This document shows, piece by piece, positions 17,802 to 28,334 of a stretch of DNA of 64,000 nt. The notes under the pieces are model-generated. The model was not told the origin of the DNA, did no database searches, and worked only from the letters and a program-made list of their open reading frames with translations. Origin of the DNA: Dactylosporangium sucinum (GTDB taxonomy: Bacteria; Actinomycetota; Actinomycetes; Mycobacteriales; Micromonosporaceae); contig NZ_BMPI01000064.1 of assembly GCF_014647515.1 (NCBI RefSeq), positions 1-64,000 of the forward strand, in the 5' to 3' direction. The position numbers and the translations under genes were made by a program. Position 1 is the first letter of the stretch, and every line of letters begins with the position of its first letter.

Positions 17802-18974
17802 TCAGTCCAGCTCCGCGACGACGAGACCCGCCCGCGCCTTCGGGGTGAACCACGTGCTCTTGCGGGGCATCTTCTGCCGGGCCAGGTTCACCGCGACGAA
17901 GTCGTCGACGGTCACCGGCGCGATGAGCACGGCCAGCTCGGCCCGGCCCGCGTCGACCTCGCCCCGCAGCCAGGCGGCCGGGTAGTCGCCGCCGACATAC
18001 GTGATCCGCTTGTCGCCCGGCTCCAGGCCGAGCGTCTCGGCGAACAGCCGGCGCTCGACGAGCGCGTGGTCGAGGTTCTCCACGACGCCGGCCCCGCTCA
18101 GCTTCGGCAGGGTCACCGACCAGGCGCCCTCGCGGCTGAAGAGGTGCACGCGGCCGCCCGTGGCCGGGACGTCGGCCGGGCCGGCCAGCGGCTCCCGGTC
18201 GAGGCCGTCGAGCGGCTCGGGCAGGTCGGAGACGAGCCGGTTGTACGGCTGGATCGCCACCGATTCCGCAGTGGTGACGACCGCCAGGAACCGCGGGTAG
18301 CCGGCGGTCTGCGCGGCGAGGCTGCGGTGGTTGCCGTCGGCGACGACGAGCTCCCCGCCGCCGGCGAGCGCGAGCAGCCGGTCCCGCGTGGTGCCCGGGC
18401 CGACGGCCCAGATCTCGTGCGTGCGGCCGGCCGGGTCGGTGTCGGCCACGGCCGGCGGCCCGGCGTCGGCGACCGACTCGGCGAGGGCGGCGTGCAGGGC
18501 CTCCCCGTGCGCGGTCTGCAGCAGCAGGACGGGCGACAGCAGGTGCTTCGTCGCCTCGGCCAGCGCGACCCGCTCACGGACCTTCTCGATGAAGACGTCC
18601 TCGTTGCGGATGACGGCGCCCGGCTCGTCGGCGCTCGTCGAGATCTGGTCGGTCGCGATCATGCACCAGAGGCCGTAGGCGCGGGCCCCGTCGGGCGCCG
18701 TGATGCGGTACAGCACGACGACATCGGCGGCCGAGGCGTAGTGGCCGTCGTCCTTGGCGGCCCGCAGGCGCGCGACCGCGTCCGGCAGGCAGTCGCGGAA
18801 GGGCTTCCCGACGCTCTCCGGCGCCCGGTGGGGCATCTCCACCGCCAGCGCGCTGGACGGGTTGGCGGCGATGATCTCGGTGATCTCGGCGTCGTCGGCG
18901 AACTCGTCGTAGTTCTGCGCGCCGGTGCCTCCGGTGGACAGCCAGGCGCGGGCGATCGGGTACGCAACCGTCAT
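17802..18974 (-). CDS. DUF1015 family protein
   Basis: 390 residues. The sequence contains VVADGNHRSLAA, QPYNRLVSDL and LARQKMPRKSTWFTPK near the C-terminus, typical of DUF1015 proteins, which are often linked by gene context to serine metabolism but lack a proven activity. The ATG at 18974 is preferred because TAGCGT lies 7 nt upstream (18987-18982), giving a leaderless start. Confidence 0.82.
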   Translation of the reverse strand: MTVAYPIARAWLSTGGTGAQNYDEFADDAEITEIIAANPSSALAVEMPHRAPESVGKPFRDCLPDAVARLRAAKDDGHYASAADVVVLYRITAPDGARAYGLWCMIATDQISTSADEPGAVIRNEDVFIEKVRERVALAEATKHLLSPVLLLQTAHGEALHAALAESVADAGPPAVADTDPAGRTHEIWAVGPGTTRDRLLALAGGGELVVADGNHRSLAAQTAGYPRFLAVVTTAESVAIQPYNRLVSDLPEPLDGLDREPLAGPADVPATGGRVHLFSREGAWSVTLPKLSGAGVVENLDHALVERRLFAETLGLEPGDKRITYVGGDYPAAWLRGEVDAGRAELAVLIAPVTVDDFVAVNLARQKMPRKSTWFTPKARAGLVVAELD

Positions 18975-18991
18975 GAACGAAACGCTATAGC

Positions 18992-19279
18992 TCAGGCGAT
19001 GCGGGCCGCGGCACGGGGCACCGCCCGTCCCGCAGTGCGGCGCCGGGCGGTGCGCGAGGCGGCCGCGGGCGCGGCCGGCGAGAGCAACCGCGGGGGGCGC
19101 ACGAGCGCGAGGGCCGGGGCGGGCTCGGGGTCGACCGGCACCTGGGCCGTCCACGCCGAGGCGCTCACCACGACCGGCGTCGCCAGCAGCGCGACGACCT
19201 CGTCCGGCAGGTCGGGCAGTTCCTCTTTCCAGGCCCGCTCCTGGACGGTCCACAGCGTCGTGGAACTGTCGGTGGTCAT
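18992..19279 (-). CDS. Hypothetical protein
   Basis: 95 residues. The N-terminal half (TLWTVQERAWKEELPDLPDE) looks foldable, while the C-terminal half is Ala/Pro/Arg-rich. The ATG at 19279 is preceded by GGGGAGGACGACGGAG, a good ribosome-binding site. I do not recognise the family. It ends 18 nt before the DUF1015 start. Confidence 0.55.
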   Translation of the reverse strand: MTTDSSTTLWTVQERAWKEELPDLPDEVVALLATPVVVSASAWTAQVPVDPEPAPALALVRPPRLLSPAAPAAASRTARRRTAGRAVPRAAARIA

Positions 19280-19411
19280 CTCCGTCGTCCTCCCCAAGGC
19301 GAAAAGCACTCGTCGCATCCAGGGCAACGGCTTCCTAGGGCTTCGGCGTCGCACCCGGTGTGCGATCCAGGGAACGGCACGCACGACCCCGCGTGGTGGG
19401 TCCGTCGCGGT

Positions 19412-19831
19412 TCAGGCACGAACCGGGGGTACCACCGTGAGGAGCTTCACGATGCGCAACGCCATCTTGCCGGGCTGACCCCGGCGCAGCTCCACCATGT
19501 CGGCGAGCGCGTGGATGATGCGCAGCCCGCGGCCCGACTCCGCGTCCGGCGGGGCATCGGGCGGGGTGGCGGAGTCGGGGCCGACGCCGTCGTCGACGAC
19601 GTCGATGATGCACCGGTCCTCCTGGATGGTGACGGTCACCTCGTAGTCGGCGCCGGAGGTCGCGTGCTGCACGGCGTTGGCGCACGCCTCCCCGACGGCC
19701 AGGCCGATGTCGTCACGGCAGTCCTTCGTGACGGCGAAGACCGCGAGGGCGGCGTCGAGGACGCGGCGGGTGAGCGGGACGGTGGAGTGGTCCCGGGGCA
19801 GCGAGAGCGAAAGCCGGACCTCCATGCCCAC
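19412..19831 (-). CDS. Anti-sigma-factor-type ATP-binding protein (RsbW-like)
   Basis: 139 residues of the HATPase_c_2 fold. The N box is GEACANAVQHA (about 47-57), the G1 box is VVDDGVGPDS and the G2 box is SGRGLRIIHALAD. Such proteins bind or phosphorylate anti-sigma-factor antagonists in stress and development pathways. No sigma factor or antagonist lies next to it, so its partner is elsewhere. The GTG at 19831 is preferred over the ATG at 19825 because GAAGGGAG lies 7 nt before it. Confidence 0.82.
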   Translation of the reverse strand: MGMEVRLSLSLPRDHSTVPLTRRVLDAALAVFAVTKDCRDDIGLAVGEACANAVQHATSGADYEVTVTIQEDRCIIDVVDDGVGPDSATPPDAPPDAESGRGLRIIHALADMVELRRGQPGKMALRIVKLLTVVPPVRA

Positions 19832-19949
19832 GGTCGTGCTCCCTTCGCGTTCAGCGGCCGCGCACGTCGTATTGGTGCCCCGGAAACCACCTGTGGAAAC
19901 GACGACGGACGGCTGCGTCATATAGCGAAGTACGCATAAGATGGGATCC

Positions 19950-20879
19950 ATGGGTCACGACCACGACCACCACCAGCACGGACCGCGGGAGGACGCCGAC
20001 CGCCGTTGGTTGTCGGTCGCCCTCGCGCTGATCGTCGGCTTCATGGCGGTCGAGGTCGTCGTCGGCCTGCTGGTCGGCTCGCTCGCCCTGCTGTCGGACG
20101 CCGCGCACATGCTCTCCGACGCGGCGGCGATCGCGCTGGCGCTGTTCGCCACCCGGCTCGCGGCCCGGCCGCCGTCGGGCGGCTACACGTTCGGCCTGAA
20201 ACGGGCGGAGATCCTCTCCGCCCAGGCGAACGGGCTGACCCTGCTGCTGCTATCGGTCTGGATCACCTACGAGGCGATCACCCGGCTCGTCACACCGCCG
20301 CCCGTCGGCGGCGGCGCGGTGCTGGTGACCGCGCTCGCCGGCATCGCGGTCAACCTGGTCGCGGTGTGGGCGATGGGCAAGGCCAACCGGGCCAGCCTCA
20401 ACGTCGAGGGCGCGTTCCAGCACGTGCTGACCGACCTGTTCGCGTTCGTCGCGGCCGCGATCTCCGGCCTCGTGGTGCTGCTGACCGGCTTCCACCGCGC
20501 CGACGCGATCGCGTCGCTCGTCGTGGCCGCGCTGATGATCCGCTCGGGCGTCCGGCTGGTGCGCGACTCGGGCCGCATCTTCATGGAGGCGGCGCCGAGC
20601 GGCATGGACCCGGCGACGCTCGGCCGGGAGCTGTCCGGCGTCCCGGGCGTGGTCGAGCTGCACGACCTGCACGTGTGGCAGGTGACGTCGGGCTATCCGG
20701 CGCTGTCCGCGCACGTGCTCGTCGACCGGGAGGGCGACTGCCACGCGGTGCGGGCCGCGATCGAGACGCGGCTGCGGGAGCGCTGGGAGATCGGCCACAC
20801 GACGCTGCAGGTCGACCACTGCGAGGACGACCCGCACTGCGTCGACTCACACGGTGCTGCGTACCGCGCTGCCGGCTGA
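19950..20879 (+). CDS. Cation diffusion facilitator (Zn/Co/Cd efflux)
   Basis: 309-residue inner-membrane cation/proton antiporter. It begins with a His/Asp-rich stretch (HDHDHHQHG), then six membrane segments. Metal ligands are seen in the two HxxxD-like motifs, SDAAHMLSDAAA (TM2) and HVLTDLFAF (TM5). The cytosolic C-terminal domain (LHDLHVWQVTSG) ends DDPHC. TAAGAT (19937-19942) overlaps the ATG at 19941, so the ATG at 19950, 7 nt after it, is the likely leaderless start. Its 3' end overlaps the DUF3817 gene by 33 nt, tail to tail. Confidence 0.92.
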   Translation: MGHDHDHHQHGPREDADRRWLSVALALIVGFMAVEVVVGLLVGSLALLSDAAHMLSDAAAIALALFATRLAARPPSGGYTFGLKRAEILSAQANGLTLLLLSVWITYEAITRLVTPPPVGGGAVLVTALAGIAVNLVAVWAMGKANRASLNVEGAFQHVLTDLFAFVAAAISGLVVLLTGFHRADAIASLVVAALMIRSGVRLVRDSGRIFMEAAPSGMDPATLGRELSGVPGVVELHDLHVWQVTSGYPALSAHVLVDREGDCHAVRAAIETRLRERWEIGHTTLQVDHCEDDPHCVDSHGAAYRAAG

Positions 20880-21194
20880 CACGGCCTGGACCCGCCGGGT
20901 GACCACGCGCTCGGCGACGAACGAGAGGAACGGCACGGTGCCGGCCAGCAGGATCAGCACCGTGAAGCCGATCGTCCACTTGGCCCGCCGGGCGAGGTCG
21001 GCCGCGAGCACCAGGTAGACCATGTAGAGGAAGCCGTGCGCCGGCCCGACGAGCGCCACGATCGTCTCGTCGTCGGTGGTGTACTTCAGCACCGTCCCCA
21101 CGGTCAGCACGATCAGCAGCACGCCGACGATCCAGGCGATGACCCGGTAGCGGGTGAGGGCGGGGTTCAGTGGTGTGGCGGACATCGGCCTCAT
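20847..21194 (-). CDS. DUF3817 integral membrane protein
   Basis: 115 residues with three hydrophobic segments (YRVIAWIVGVLLIVLTVGT; FLYMVYLVLAADLA; FTVLILLAGTVPFLSF) and the GPAHGFLYMVYL sequence typical of DUF3817. The function is unknown. The ATG at 21194 overlaps the upstream stop (ATGA), so it is translationally coupled to it; a second ATG at 21185 is possible. Confidence 0.8.
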   Translation of the reverse strand: MRPMSATPLNPALTRYRVIAWIVGVLLIVLTVGTVLKYTTDDETIVALVGPAHGFLYMVYLVLAADLARRAKWTIGFTVLILLAGTVPFLSFVAERVVTRRVQAVSAGSAVRSTV

Positions 21195-21559
21195 CCGGGA
21201 AAGTCGCTGGGACGGCGGTCAGGGTTGGCGGCGAGCCAGGCCAGCATGCGGTTGTAGGCCGCGAGCTCGGGGTCGTCGTCGTCGCTGCCGCGCACCGGCG
21301 CCTGCTGGTGCTGCAGCGGCCGCAGCGGCGGCGGGGCCGGGCGCGGGGCCCGCACCCCGCGGGCGTCGCGCACGGCGCGCACCCACAGGAAGACGACGAA
21401 GACCGCGAACAGCGGCCACTGGACCGTGTAGGCCCAGCTGAGCATGTTGCCGGCGGTGGCCCGATCGTACTGCCAGCGGCCCGCCACCAGGCACACGGCG
21501 ACCCCGGCCAGCGCCAGGACATGCCCGAGCACCCACCGAGGTGTGAAGAACCGCCGCAC
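21191..21559 (-). CDS. Small membrane protein coupled to DUF3817
   Basis: 122 residues with two membrane segments (WVLGHVLALAGVAVCLVAGRW; WPLFAVFVVFLWV). A hydrophilic C-terminal tail ends DPELAAYNRMLAWLAANPD plus a short RRPSDFPG terminus, which recurs in actinobacterial relatives beside DUF3817. The start of the protein (GHVLALAGVAVCLVAGRWQ) resembles the first helix of SURF1-like proteins, but the rest does not. The function is unknown. Confidence 0.65.
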   Translation of the reverse strand: MRRFFTPRWVLGHVLALAGVAVCLVAGRWQYDRATAGNMLSWAYTVQWPLFAVFVVFLWVRAVRDARGVRAPRPAPPPLRPLQHQQAPVRGSDDDDPELAAYNRMLAWLAANPDRRPSDFPG

Positions 21560-21584
21560 AGGTAGGCAGCCTACCTCTTGCCGC

Positions 21585-22214
21585 TCACTCGAATGTCGGG
21601 CCCACGTCCCGCGTGCGCTTGATCTCGTAGAAGCCGGGCGTGCCGGCGACCAGCAGCGTGCCGTCCCAGAGCCGGCCGGCCGCCTCGCCGCGCGGCCGCG
21701 GGGTGACGACGGGGCCGAAAAACGCGATGAGTTTGCCGTCAGGGCCGGGGACGTGGATGACGGGCGTGCCGACGTCCATGCCGACCGGGTCCATGCCGGC
21801 GAAGTGGCTGGCCCGCAGCTCGGCGTCGTACTCGGTGGACTCCGCGTAGCCGGCCAGGTCGGCGGGCAGGCCGGCCTCGGCCAGCGCGGCCCGGTAGAGC
21901 TCGTCGCCCAGCTCCTGCTTCTCGTGGTGGATCCGGGTGCCCAGGGCGGTGTACAGCGGGCGGAGCACCTCGTTGCCGAACTTCTGCTCGGCCGCGATCG
22001 CCACCCGCACCGGCGCCCAACCCTTTGCCAGACCCTCCTTGTATCGCTCCGGGAGGTCGTCGCGGCCCTCGTTGAGGATCGACAGGCTCATGACGTGGAA
22101 GCGGACGTCGACCGGGCGGACCTGCTCCACCTCGAGGAGCCAGCGGGACGTGATCCAGGCCCATGGGCAGCGCGGGTCGAACCACATATCGGCGATGACG
22201 CGGTCTTCGGCCAT
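21585..22214 (-). CDS. DsbA-family oxidoreductase, Rv2466c-like mycothiol-dependent nitroreductase
   Basis: 209 residues from the ATG at 22214 (AGAGGTGG upstream). The active site CPWAW lies near residue 16 inside a thioredoxin fold with an inserted helical domain, as in Mycobacterium Rv2466c, which uses mycothiol (or mycoredoxin-1) as reductant and reduces nitro compounds. The cis-proline region is VGTPVIHV. It is oriented head to head with pepN. Confidence 0.85.
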   Translation of the reverse strand: MAEDRVIADMWFDPRCPWAWITSRWLLEVEQVRPVDVRFHVMSLSILNEGRDDLPERYKEGLAKGWAPVRVAIAAEQKFGNEVLRPLYTALGTRIHHEKQELGDELYRAALAEAGLPADLAGYAESTEYDAELRASHFAGMDPVGMDVGTPVIHVPGPDGKLIAFFGPVVTPRPRGEAAGRLWDGTLLVAGTPGFYEIKRTRDVGPTFE

Positions 22215-22398
22215 GGCGGCGACCACCTCTCTACTGAAAGAGTCGGAAATCCGCTTCGATCCTTACTCCGGCGCGTCCGGACGAGCTACCCGGGCGGGGA
22301 GTGACCTGAGCCACTCCTCCAGTGTCGCCCGCCGACATGGAACACTCGGGGTGACGCCGTCGACGGGGACGGCCACAGCGAACGACGGGAGACGACAC

Positions 22399-24942
<2,544 letters not shown>

Positions 24943-24955
24943 CGCACTGCGCGAG

Positions 24956-24984
24956 GGGGCCCGCACCGCACTGGTGCGGGCCCC
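24956..24984 (+). terminator. Terminator hairpin after pepN
   Basis: GGGGCCCGCACC (24956-24967) pairs perfectly with GGTGCGGGCCCC (24973-24984) around a 5-nt loop, starting 13 nt after the pepN stop. Confidence 0.8.
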
Positions 24985-25008
24985 GCTTCGTCCACGGCTG
25001 TTCCGCAC

Positions 25009-25147
25009 AGACGTTGGTCGATCTACCCTCACGGGCCGGCTCCGCACAGACGTTGGTCGATCTACCCTCACGGGGCGGTTCCGACAGACGTTGGTCGATC
25101 TACCCTCATGGTGATCTCGAAAAGCGAGGGTAGATCGACCAACGTCT
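25009..25147. repeat. Three direct copies and one inverted copy of a 22-bp sequence
   Basis: The identical 22-mer beginning AGACGTTGGTCG occupies 25009-25030, 25048-25069 and 25086-25107, with a period of 38-39. Its exact reverse complement occupies 25126-25147. The third copy and the inverted copy form a perfect 22-bp stem with an 18-nt loop (25108-25125). No gene overlaps it. It could be a REP-like element, a strong bidirectional terminator or the site of a DNA-binding protein. Confidence 0.9.
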
Positions 25148-25379
25148 CAGCCCGAGGCGGACGGGCCGGGCGCGAACGGGCCGGGGGCGAACGGGCCGGG
25201 GGCGACGAACGGGCCGGGGTCGAACGAGCCGGAGCCGGAGCCGGAGTCGGAGTCGGACGCCCGAGCCCCCTGGGCCGACTTCATGATCGATGGCGACTTG
25301 TGGCTGCCGGGGCGACCAGGGGCTTCCATCGATCATGGGCCACTGCCCGTGGCGGCAAGATCATGACGCGCTGACAGTG
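25148..25379. repeat. Low-complexity intergenic segment with a second inverted repeat
   Basis: Positions 25160-25230 repeat GGGCCGGGGGCGAACG with variations, followed by GGAGCC/GGAGTC hexamers to 25255. The perfect 12-bp inverted repeat CATGATCGATGG (25282-25293) / CCATCGATCATG (25326-25337) surrounds a 32-nt loop containing GACTTGTGGCTGCC. I recall similar GATCATGA...TTGTGGCTGCC sequences as dispersed repeats in this family. Short open frames cross it, but their products are pure low complexity; I see no gene. Confidence 0.6.
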
Positions 25380-25415
25380 CGGGCCCCGTGCGACCGGCAG
25401 GTCGCACGGGGCCCG
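25380..25415 (-). terminator. Terminator hairpin after the ctaJ-DUF5130 pair
   Basis: A perfect 16-bp stem CGGGCCCCGTGCGACC (25380-25395) / GGTCGCACGGGGCCCG (25400-25415) with a 4-nt loop lies 14 nt beyond the DUF5130 stop. It may work in both directions. Confidence 0.75.
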
Positions 25416-25429
25416 CTGTGCTGCTCGGG

Positions 25430-25819
25430 TCAGCCGCGCCCGGCGTGGTCGGCCAGCTGCGCCAGGCCCGCGACCAGGCCGCCGGCCAGGTCGCCACCGC
25501 CGAACGCGGCGGCCATCGACAGCGCGGCCAGCTTCGCCGCGCGGTCGGGCAGGCGGCGGCGGGCCTCGCCACCGGTGACGATCTCCAGCAGGCGCTGGTT
25601 GGGCGAGACCGCGACGAGGACCGAGTGTGGCGGGTCGGCCAGCTGGGCGTGCAGCTTCTCCGCGGCCGCCCGCACCGGCTCGTCGAGCTCGCCGACGTAG
25701 ATGCTGAAGGTCAGCCCCGTGGACGTGTCGGCCAGCCGGAGGGCCTCGTCCAAGCGGAGCAGCTGGCGCGTCGTGAACGGCCCGCTCAGGACGTCGGGCT
25801 GAGACTTACCAGCGGTCAC
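25430..25819 (-). CDS. DUF5130 (TPM-like) family protein
   Basis: 129 residues. FTTRQLLRLDEALRLAD, then FSIYVGELDEPVRAAAEKLHAQL and VLVAVSPNQRLLEIVTGGEARRRL correspond to the actinobacterial DUF5130 family, which resembles TPM-domain proteins. The function is unknown. Its start overlaps the 3' end of the ctaJ-like gene by 14 nt. Confidence 0.72.
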   Translation of the reverse strand: MTAGKSQPDVLSGPFTTRQLLRLDEALRLADTSTGLTFSIYVGELDEPVRAAAEKLHAQLADPPHSVLVAVSPNQRLLEIVTGGEARRRLPDRAAKLAALSMAAAFGGGDLAGGLVAGLAQLADHAGRG

Positions 25820-26135
25820 TTGCGCCTCCCATGACGTGCGGCTGCGCCTTGTCGCCGGACCACTCGGTGACCGCCTCGGTGGCGGCCCCGCTGCCGCCGG
25901 CGGTCAGCTCGGGTCGCCGGGTGCCGGGCAGCTCGCGCGCGGCCGTCGCCTTGGTCAGCTGCTCGGGCGCCGAGAGGAACCAGACGGGCGTGAACTCGAA
26001 CGGCCGTCCGGGCCGGTAGCGCTTGCTACCGCGCCGGGAGCCTCCCCCGGCGAACACGGCGCCCGTGATGAGCACGATGACCAGAACCGGGATGCCGGCG
26101 TAGATCAGCGTCGTCTCGATGATGGACAAGCTCAA
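25806..26135 (-). CDS. ctaJ: Putative aa3-type cytochrome oxidase subunit CtaJ
   Basis: 109 residues with one N-terminal membrane helix (LIYAGIPVLVIVLITGAVFAG) followed by SKRYRPGRPFEFTPVWFLSAP. The YAGIP helix and the RYRPG-P-PVWF segment match the small actinobacterial oxidase accessory subunit called CtaJ, as I remember it. The C-terminus is Ala/Thr/Gly-rich and variable. A role in the respiratory supercomplex is inferred from this similarity only; no other oxidase gene is in the window. Confidence 0.6.
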   Translation of the reverse strand: MSLSIIETTLIYAGIPVLVIVLITGAVFAGGGSRRGSKRYRPGRPFEFTPVWFLSAPEQLTKATAARELPGTRRPELTAGGSGAATEAVTEWSGDKAQPHVMGGASDRW

Positions 26136-26320
26136 CGCCCCCAGGCGTCGAAGGGACTAAAAGACCGGCTTCACGTTAGCGGTCGCGTATGACCAGCCCG
26201 TTGCCGGGGGTATCGACCTTGGGAACGGAGGGGCTGGGCGCGGGCTGCCGCCCGGTCGAGTCCATCGACCGGTTCAGCGACGCGCACGGCCGCGGCGGCT
26301 ACCGCGGTCGCGGGACCCGG

Positions 26321-26869
26321 CTAGGCCGCGTGCCCCAAACTGGGACCGTCGACCGGCAGCTCGAGCCAGTCCGCCCAGCGCGGGTCGGGTGTGCGGTGAC
26401 CGAGCACCCGCCACGCCACCCCTTTGGGTGCCATCGGGGTGGTATGCAAACGCCAGCCGAGTTCGGCTGGCGTTTTGTCACCTTTTGTGTGGTTGCAGCG
26501 GGCGCAGGCGGCTACGACGTTCTCCCAGGCGTGCCGCCCGCCCCGGCTCCGTGGCATCACGTGGTCGATGGTCTCGGCCGGGCCGCGGCAGTAGGCGCAT
26601 CGCCATCCGTCGCGGGCGAATATGCCCCGGCGGGAGAGGCCTATGTGTGTGCGGTACGGCACACGGACGTACCGCGTGAGCCGCACCACGGACGGGACCG
26701 GCAGCTCCTCGCTCGCACTGTGGAGGATGCCCTCACCGTCGGCGACGCACACCGCCTTCGACGTCAGGACCAGGATGGTGGCACGTCTGACAGACACGAC
26801 ACACAGCGGCTCGTAGGTGGCGTTGAGCACCAGCGCACCCGATACTCGTGCGGGTCGTATGTCAGGCAT
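26321..26869 (-). CDS. HNH endonuclease family protein
   Basis: 182 residues. The HNH core is in the middle: CAYCRGPAETIDHVMPRSRGG, followed by WENVVAACARCNHTKGDKTP, which gives the two zinc-binding CxxC pairs and the catalytic His. The N-terminal domain (LVLNATYEPLCVVSVRRA) is the usual partner in this common actinobacterial family of chromosomal HNH proteins. It is not linked to a phage or restriction system here. The ATG at 26869 has GGGGGACGG upstream. Confidence 0.88.
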   Translation of the reverse strand: MPDIRPARVSGALVLNATYEPLCVVSVRRATILVLTSKAVCVADGEGILHSASEELPVPSVVRLTRYVRVPYRTHIGLSRRGIFARDGWRCAYCRGPAETIDHVMPRSRGGRHAWENVVAACARCNHTKGDKTPAELGWRLHTTPMAPKGVAWRVLGHRTPDPRWADWLELPVDGPSLGHAA

Positions 26870-27066
26870 CGCCGTCCCCCTCGTGCGTGAAGGAATCTCC
26901 CTGGTGAAGGTCTCGGTAACGGCCCCGGCAGCGAGGCCGTGGGCTAATCGTCCCTGATAGATCCTCGGATTGCACGTACTATTTGCGGCCGGCGGGTGAA
27001 CCTTCGCCCACCCGGCAGACGTTTGTGCGGACTTACCCCGGTTCGCACCGTTCAACAAGGAGTGTT

Positions 27067-28113
27067 GTGACCAGCCCTCTGGCCCTGCCGTTCGAGCAGG
27101 CTCCGAGCCCCCAGCCCGGTCCGAGCTGCGTCAAGGTCAGCGACGTCTGCCAGATCGTCTACGAGCAGACCAACGTGCGGTGGCTCGCCGAGAGCAGCTA
27201 CTGGATCCTGGTCAAGCCGTTGTCCATCCTGCTGATCGTCGTCGTGGCGTTCCTCGCCCGGACGATCATCCACCGGGCGATCGACCGGCTGATCCGGCAC
27301 ACCGTCTCCGAGAACGAGCAGGGTGGCTCGCTGCTGCGGCCGCTGCGCAAGCGGCTGCCGAATGCGCTCGCGCTGCCGATCGAGCGGCGCAACCAGCGGG
27401 CCCGCGCCCTCGGGTCGGTGCTGCGCTCGATCGCCTCGGCCGTGGTCTTCACGATCGCCACGATGCTGGTGCTCGGCGAGGTCGGGCTCAACCTCGGGCC
27501 GCTGCTGGCCAGCGCCGGCATCGCCGGTCTGGCGATCGGCTTCGGCGCGCAGAACCTGGTCAAGGACTTCATCGCCGGCCTGTTCATGCTGCTGGAGGAC
27601 CAGTACGGGGTGGGTGACGTGGTCGACGTCGGCGAGACGAGCGGCACCGTCGAGGCGGTCGGCCTGCGGATCACGACGATCCGCGACGCGGCCGGCGTGG
27701 TGTGGTACGTGCGCAACGGCGAGATCATCCGGGTCGGCAACAAGAGCCAGGGCTGGGCCGTGGTCAACATCGACGTGCCCGTCGGCTTCGTCTCGGTCGA
27801 CCAGGCCAGCGCCGTCCTGCGCGACGCGGCGGCCGCGATGGCCGAGGACCCCGCGTACGCCGACGACTTCATCGACCCGCCGACCGTGCTCGGCGTCGAG
27901 CAGCTGACCGCCGACGGCGCGGTCGTGCGCACGACGGTCAAGACGTCGACCGAGGCCCAGTGGCGGGTCGGGCGCGAGCTGCGCCGCCGGCTCACCGAGG
28001 CCCTGGAGCGGGCCGGGATCACGGCCCAGCTCACCGCCGCGCGGATGTTCATCCGTCCGGCGACCGAGCCGGGCGCGGACACCGGTGCGGGCGGCACCGC
28101 CGGGCCGACCTGA
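27067..28113 (+). CDS. mscS: Small-conductance mechanosensitive channel (MscS family)
   Basis: 348 residues. A first helix is at about 47-68 (ILVKPLSILLIVVVAFLAR). Two helices lead into the pore-lining TM3 and the MscS signature GLAIGFGAQNLVKDFIAGLFML (about 150-172). The beta domain (DQYGVGDVVDVGETSGTVEAVGLRITTIRD) follows and then the C-terminal alpha/beta domain. It opens on hypo-osmotic shock and releases solutes. The GTG at 27067 has AAGGAG 6 nt before it. It stands alone, divergent from the HNH gene. Confidence 0.92.
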   Translation: MTSPLALPFEQAPSPQPGPSCVKVSDVCQIVYEQTNVRWLAESSYWILVKPLSILLIVVVAFLARTIIHRAIDRLIRHTVSENEQGGSLLRPLRKRLPNALALPIERRNQRARALGSVLRSIASAVVFTIATMLVLGEVGLNLGPLLASAGIAGLAIGFGAQNLVKDFIAGLFMLLEDQYGVGDVVDVGETSGTVEAVGLRITTIRDAAGVVWYVRNGEIIRVGNKSQGWAVVNIDVPVGFVSVDQASAVLRDAAAAMAEDPAYADDFIDPPTVLGVEQLTADGAVVRTTVKTSTEAQWRVGRELRRRLTEALERAGITAQLTAARMFIRPATEPGADTGAGGTAGPT

Positions 28114-28334
28114 TCGGCCGTTTTTGACGGATCGCGCGATCATCGGCAACCAACCCGACGGGTAGGGTCGCGCGTCGGGTGGTCAGTCGGTTATCGTCCG
28201 TTCGTTCAGGTGCATCGCTGCACAGTGTCCCGGTCCGGTGCCGTTTGACCCCTCTTGGCACTGGAATGACCGGTTCGGCCGCGCCCGCGAACGTTTGACG
28301 CCGCTGTCGTGACCGATGGAAGGGGGCTCCGCCG

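Noticed and set aside
25009-25147. CRISPR array
   Set aside because: Only three direct copies with 16-17-nt spacers, plus an inverted copy; spacers are too short and similar, and no cas genes are nearby.
25147-25329. Open frames across the GC-rich repeats (minus-strand product rich in SGSGS and PGPF)
   Set aside because: The product is pure low complexity, there is no ribosome-binding site and the frame exists because of the repeats.
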